64,000 nt of DNA from Lanius collurio (lineage: Eukaryota > Chordata > Aves > Passeriformes > Laniidae): contig JACBWW010000004.1 of the NCBI GenBank assembly GCA_020086605.1, forward strand, positions 15,978,260 to 16,042,259, given 5' to 3'. Below are positions 61,467 to 64,000 of the stretch, piece by piece; the first letter of the stretch is position 1; each line of letters begins with the position of its first letter. Both the position numbers and the translations under genes were made by a program. The notes beneath the pieces were generated by a model. That model was not told the origin of the DNA and searched no databases. It saw only the letters and a program-made list of their open reading frames with translations.

Positions 61467-61651
61467 GTTGCAGCCCAACTACCAGAAAGCACCAGCTCGG
61501 AGATGTCAGAATTAACTCTCGTAACACCAGCACAGTAGTGACTGCCAGATCTGGGTCTGGTCCTGCTCAAGATAAGCCACAAGAAGGTTTTCCACTGATT
61601 TTAAAGGAATCACTAGACAGAGACTCCAAAAAAGTGTTCACTGCTTGTTAG
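61467..61651 (+). CDS. Candidate 3'-terminal coding exon, unknown protein
   Basis: A good acceptor (GCCAAGTTTTGCCTTTACAG) is followed by a 185-nt segment open to TAG. The translation is hydrophilic and balanced, unlike the Leu/Phe-rich chance frames elsewhere: 'CSPTTRKHQLGDVRINSRN', 'STVVTARSGSGPAQDKPQEG', then 'FPLILKESLDRDSKKVFTAC'. The frame could also start upstream at the ATG at 61445. An overlapping frame from an ATG at 61439 gives 25 codons ('MSHAKFCLYRLQPNYQ'...). The AT-rich sequence just after the stop is compatible with a 3' UTR. I do not recognise the protein and see no upstream exon with certainty. It might be a terminal exon of a gene extending leftwards or chance. Confidence 0.28.
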
Positions 61652-63000
61652 ACATTTATTTTTCCTCTGTGCTAGATATTAATTCGCTTCTTCAAAGAGA
61701 TTGAAATCCACTGGGATGTAGAAGAAAAAAGGAAAATATGTTCAAATACAAGACTGAGTCCCGGTGGTCAGCACGGTGAGGCTGGAAGACAACACAGCAG
61801 AGTGGCCATGATCCTGATCTCTGATTCATTCCAAAACCAGTATTAATGTAGCCACCAAGTAGAGTAGCCACCAATCAGAATGAATTTCTTATTTCCCTCT
61901 AAGAAAAACAAATAATCAAAATCCCAACAAACAGAGAGAGTGCATAGCCTCCTTAGGATCTGACTCCTCAATGCTGTTACGGATCCAAGTTCCAAGGATC
62001 TCTGTTGTGCAACAGTGAAAGAACACACAAAAATAAACCATGCATGTTTCCAAGACCAGCTGTCTTTGTGGTCTCTTCTTCCTCTCTGGCACAATCTCTT
62101 TGTCCATCCCATTCACCCCCCTTATATGGCCAAAGGGGTTTTTTATGATGGCTGGCATAATGAGGAAAGCAAAAAAAAAAAAAAAACCCAACAAAAAAAC
62201 CCCAAACAAACAACCCCCCCCCAAAAACCCACAAAGAAACCAAACAACTCATGCTGACTTACACACTAGTCTGAGCTCCCTGAGCTCTCTATTTCTCTTG
62301 ATTCCTTTCTGCAATGTGCAATGAAGGCACCGAAAAAATGCCTGTTTCTCATTGAAGTTGATAAGAGTTTTTGCTCCTGGCTTTTAAATGAAGCTTTGCT
62401 TGACTTTCAGGACAAATGGAAAAAACCAAGACAAGGAGAAAAGAACTATCATTTCTTGACCAGGAAATAGACTGTAGACTCTCCCACAGACTACTGCCCG
62501 CCTTTTACAGCAAAGACAACCGCTATCACATTTTGTGACATCCTTCTCTCCTTTCATCACAAGTGACCTACAAGCCAGACTTTGCTATCCCCTTTCATCA
62601 CAGGAGAACTAAGCCACAGAAGCTGGGCTGTTGAAAACACTTTGGGGCAGGGACAGGCTGATCCCTCATATTTCTCACTTTAGCACAACAGGGACTCTCA
62701 CATGGTCCTCAAGCATTGCTGCAAATAACAGAGTTCCTGCTGCTAGTGATTAATAACCCATAACTGAGTTTCACATGGGTGGTACTTAACAGATGGTCTT
62801 GATGTCTGGCATGGCATTGGTTCCCTTCCCATGTGGAGCCTGAATGTTTCTCTTGCATTTTAGGATGGATGTGAACTTTGGAGCAGAAGTGGGAGTCTGA
62901 TAGGCTGAAAGGATAGTGCCACTTGTGTCTGCAGAAATGACTGAACACTTCCCCCTCAATCTATTGCACCCAATGCCACTTCAGTCCTGAGTCCTCGCCT
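61652..63000. other. Non-coding DNA, no gene seen
   Basis: Minus-strand frames of 89-102 codons around 61843-62252 consist largely of Phe/Gly runs produced by the A/C-rich tract and overlap each other in all phases. No domain is visible. Confidence 0.6.
62171..62248. repeat. Poly-A followed by A/C-rich low-complexity tract
   Basis: Sixteen A, then CCCAAC, AAAAAAACCCC, AAACAAACAA, a run of nine C and AAAAACCC. Simple sequence, probably expanded from a poly-A tail. The run lengths are likely to be polymorphic. Confidence 0.95.
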
Positions 63001-64000
63001 CTGCAGAACGGTGCTATTCTGCAGTGCCCTGGGCTCCCCCTCCCGCACTGCCAGAGCATCGACAACCTACCTTGCAGAGCTCCCTGTCACCCTCTTCCAG
63101 TGCCCTCCAGAAGCTCTGCCAGAGCACCTCCTGCCAGCACAGCGCAGCTCCACTGGTGCTCAGCTGTGACCTGCAGCATCTACCTCCTGGCTTCGTTCCC
63201 GAGCCCTTTCCCTTTCCAATGCACCTCTGCTCAGACCTGCAATACCAAGCTTCTTCTACAACTCTGCCAAAGTACCTAGAGATTTCATTGGAGGTCTACT
63301 CATCACTGTGCCATTTGAACTCTTCAGACTGCTCTGCTGGTCATCTGAGCACTTACCCGGGGCACTCCAGGTTTCAATATCCCTGTAACCCTGACAGCCC
63401 TACCAGCACATCCTCATAGTCCCTGCTGCAGCCATGTCATGCGGCATTTCAACCAGTTGTGCCAGGGCTCTTCCTCCCCTTAGCTCTTCAGTATTCCTAT
63501 GCCTCCTTTCTGATACTGGTTCCTCTTCCTCTGGCCCTGCACAGATGTGATTCTGTAACACTGAATACTTCTATCATGGAAGGCCAGACCTGACCCTGAC
63601 CTGCAGCCTTGGAAGGGAAAGGGCCAGGCCACAGCCTGCCTGCCTCTCCCAGCTGATATGACTGAAAGCAGAAGCTAAGGGACACTGGACAGAAGACAGT
63701 AGAAAGTGGAGATGAGGGAGAGCCCCCACGTCAGCCAGGCCTGGGCCAGCTCCTGTCAAGGTGGGGAGACTTGGGAGAGCTGGGCAAGAGGCTGTGTAGG
63801 TCCAGCTGCTGAGCACTGCTCAGCATTTCAGGGGCAGGATGCTGGTCTTCTCACTCTCTCTTGGTATCTCTCAGACACCCTCTTACCGTTCTCCCTTCCT
63901 ACCAGAGAGAAAACCTATTCCCTATTATTTCCTGCCCCAGGGTTTCCCAGGAAGACAGTATCAGGTACCAAGAAAGAAACCAGGAGCAGGAATAGGAATG
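63001..64000. other. GC-rich terminal kilobase with a 131-codon open frame; function unknown
   Basis: The base composition rises clearly here. A plus-strand frame at 63024-63419 is 131 codons long, rich in Ser, Pro, Leu, His and Cys, with 'HLPPGFVPEPFPFPMHL' and 'SSDCSAGHLSTYPGH'. Minus-strand frames of 62 and 80 codons lie at 63497-63816. The Pro/Ser-rich translation is what GC-rich CCT/CTG/CAG sequence gives in any frame. CpG is scarce, so it is not a CpG island. It may mark the approach to a gene-denser region or an unclassified repeat beyond the window. Confidence 0.3.

Noticed and set aside
61843..62257. Minus-strand frames rich in Phe/Gly/Trp and plus-strand frames rich in Lys/Pro
   Set aside because: They are produced by the poly-A and A/C-rich low-complexity tract at 62171-62248.
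1..64000. A CRISPR array, prokaryotic operon, phage, or a new defence or biosynthetic system
   Set aside because: The sequence is vertebrate nuclear DNA. I found no regularly spaced repeats, dense coding or clustered genes, and no novel multi-gene system can be supported.

Overview
The window looks like bird nuclear DNA from a gene-poor intergenic or deep intronic region. The bird call rests on copies of the CR1 LINE (3' ends of the type seen across avian genomes, plus a reverse-transcriptase fragment), a compact retroviral-type LTR, old MIR-like SINE relics, short A/C-rich tracts such as (AAACC)n, and a generally low CpG density. One assembly gap of 386 N lies at 11206-11591, directly after a 65-nt purine tract. 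I found no gene I can name, no complete multi-exon gene, and no tRNA, rRNA or snRNA gene. The sequence is eukaryotic, so operons, ribosome binding sites, CRISPR arrays and phage features do not apply.

Layout. Positions 1-7 kb are unique AT-rich DNA with a weak MIR-like relic near 3.05 kb and simple repeats near 6.4-6.6 kb. At 7.16-7.50 kb there is an old sense-strand CR1 tail. At about 7.8-8.46 kb there is a CpG-rich solo LTR of an endogenous retrovirus, with a duplicated U3 segment, inverted CCAAT box, TATA-like box, R-region hairpin and AATAAA. From 8.5 to 15 kb the DNA is unique, apart from the GA tract and the gap. Near 15.2-15.8 kb a GC-richer island with a protein-like open frame on the minus strand sits beside a second old CR1 tail. 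A CR1 copy on the minus strand at 24.27-24.59 kb still shows RT motifs but has lost everything between the RT and the 3' terminus. Another minus-strand CR1 tail lies at 34.09-34.49 kb. A perfect 38-bp tandem duplication is at 39.4 kb. Between 48.9 and 58.7 kb there are up to four MIR-like SINE relics. The last kilobase is GC-rich.

Possible coding material. Several short stretches look more like protein-coding exons than their surroundings because they have balanced amino-acid composition and plausible splice signals: 15168-15435 (-), 17451-17535 (+), 22547-22838 (-), 56892-57076 (-) and 61467-61651 (+). None matches a family I recognise and none is linked to another exon with confidence. I report them as low-confidence candidates. 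If any is real, it would most likely be an isolated exon of a long-intron gene, a lineage-specific lncRNA exon, or a decayed retrocopy. The genes do not form a pathway that can be read from this window. Its main content is a record of transposon insertion and decay.
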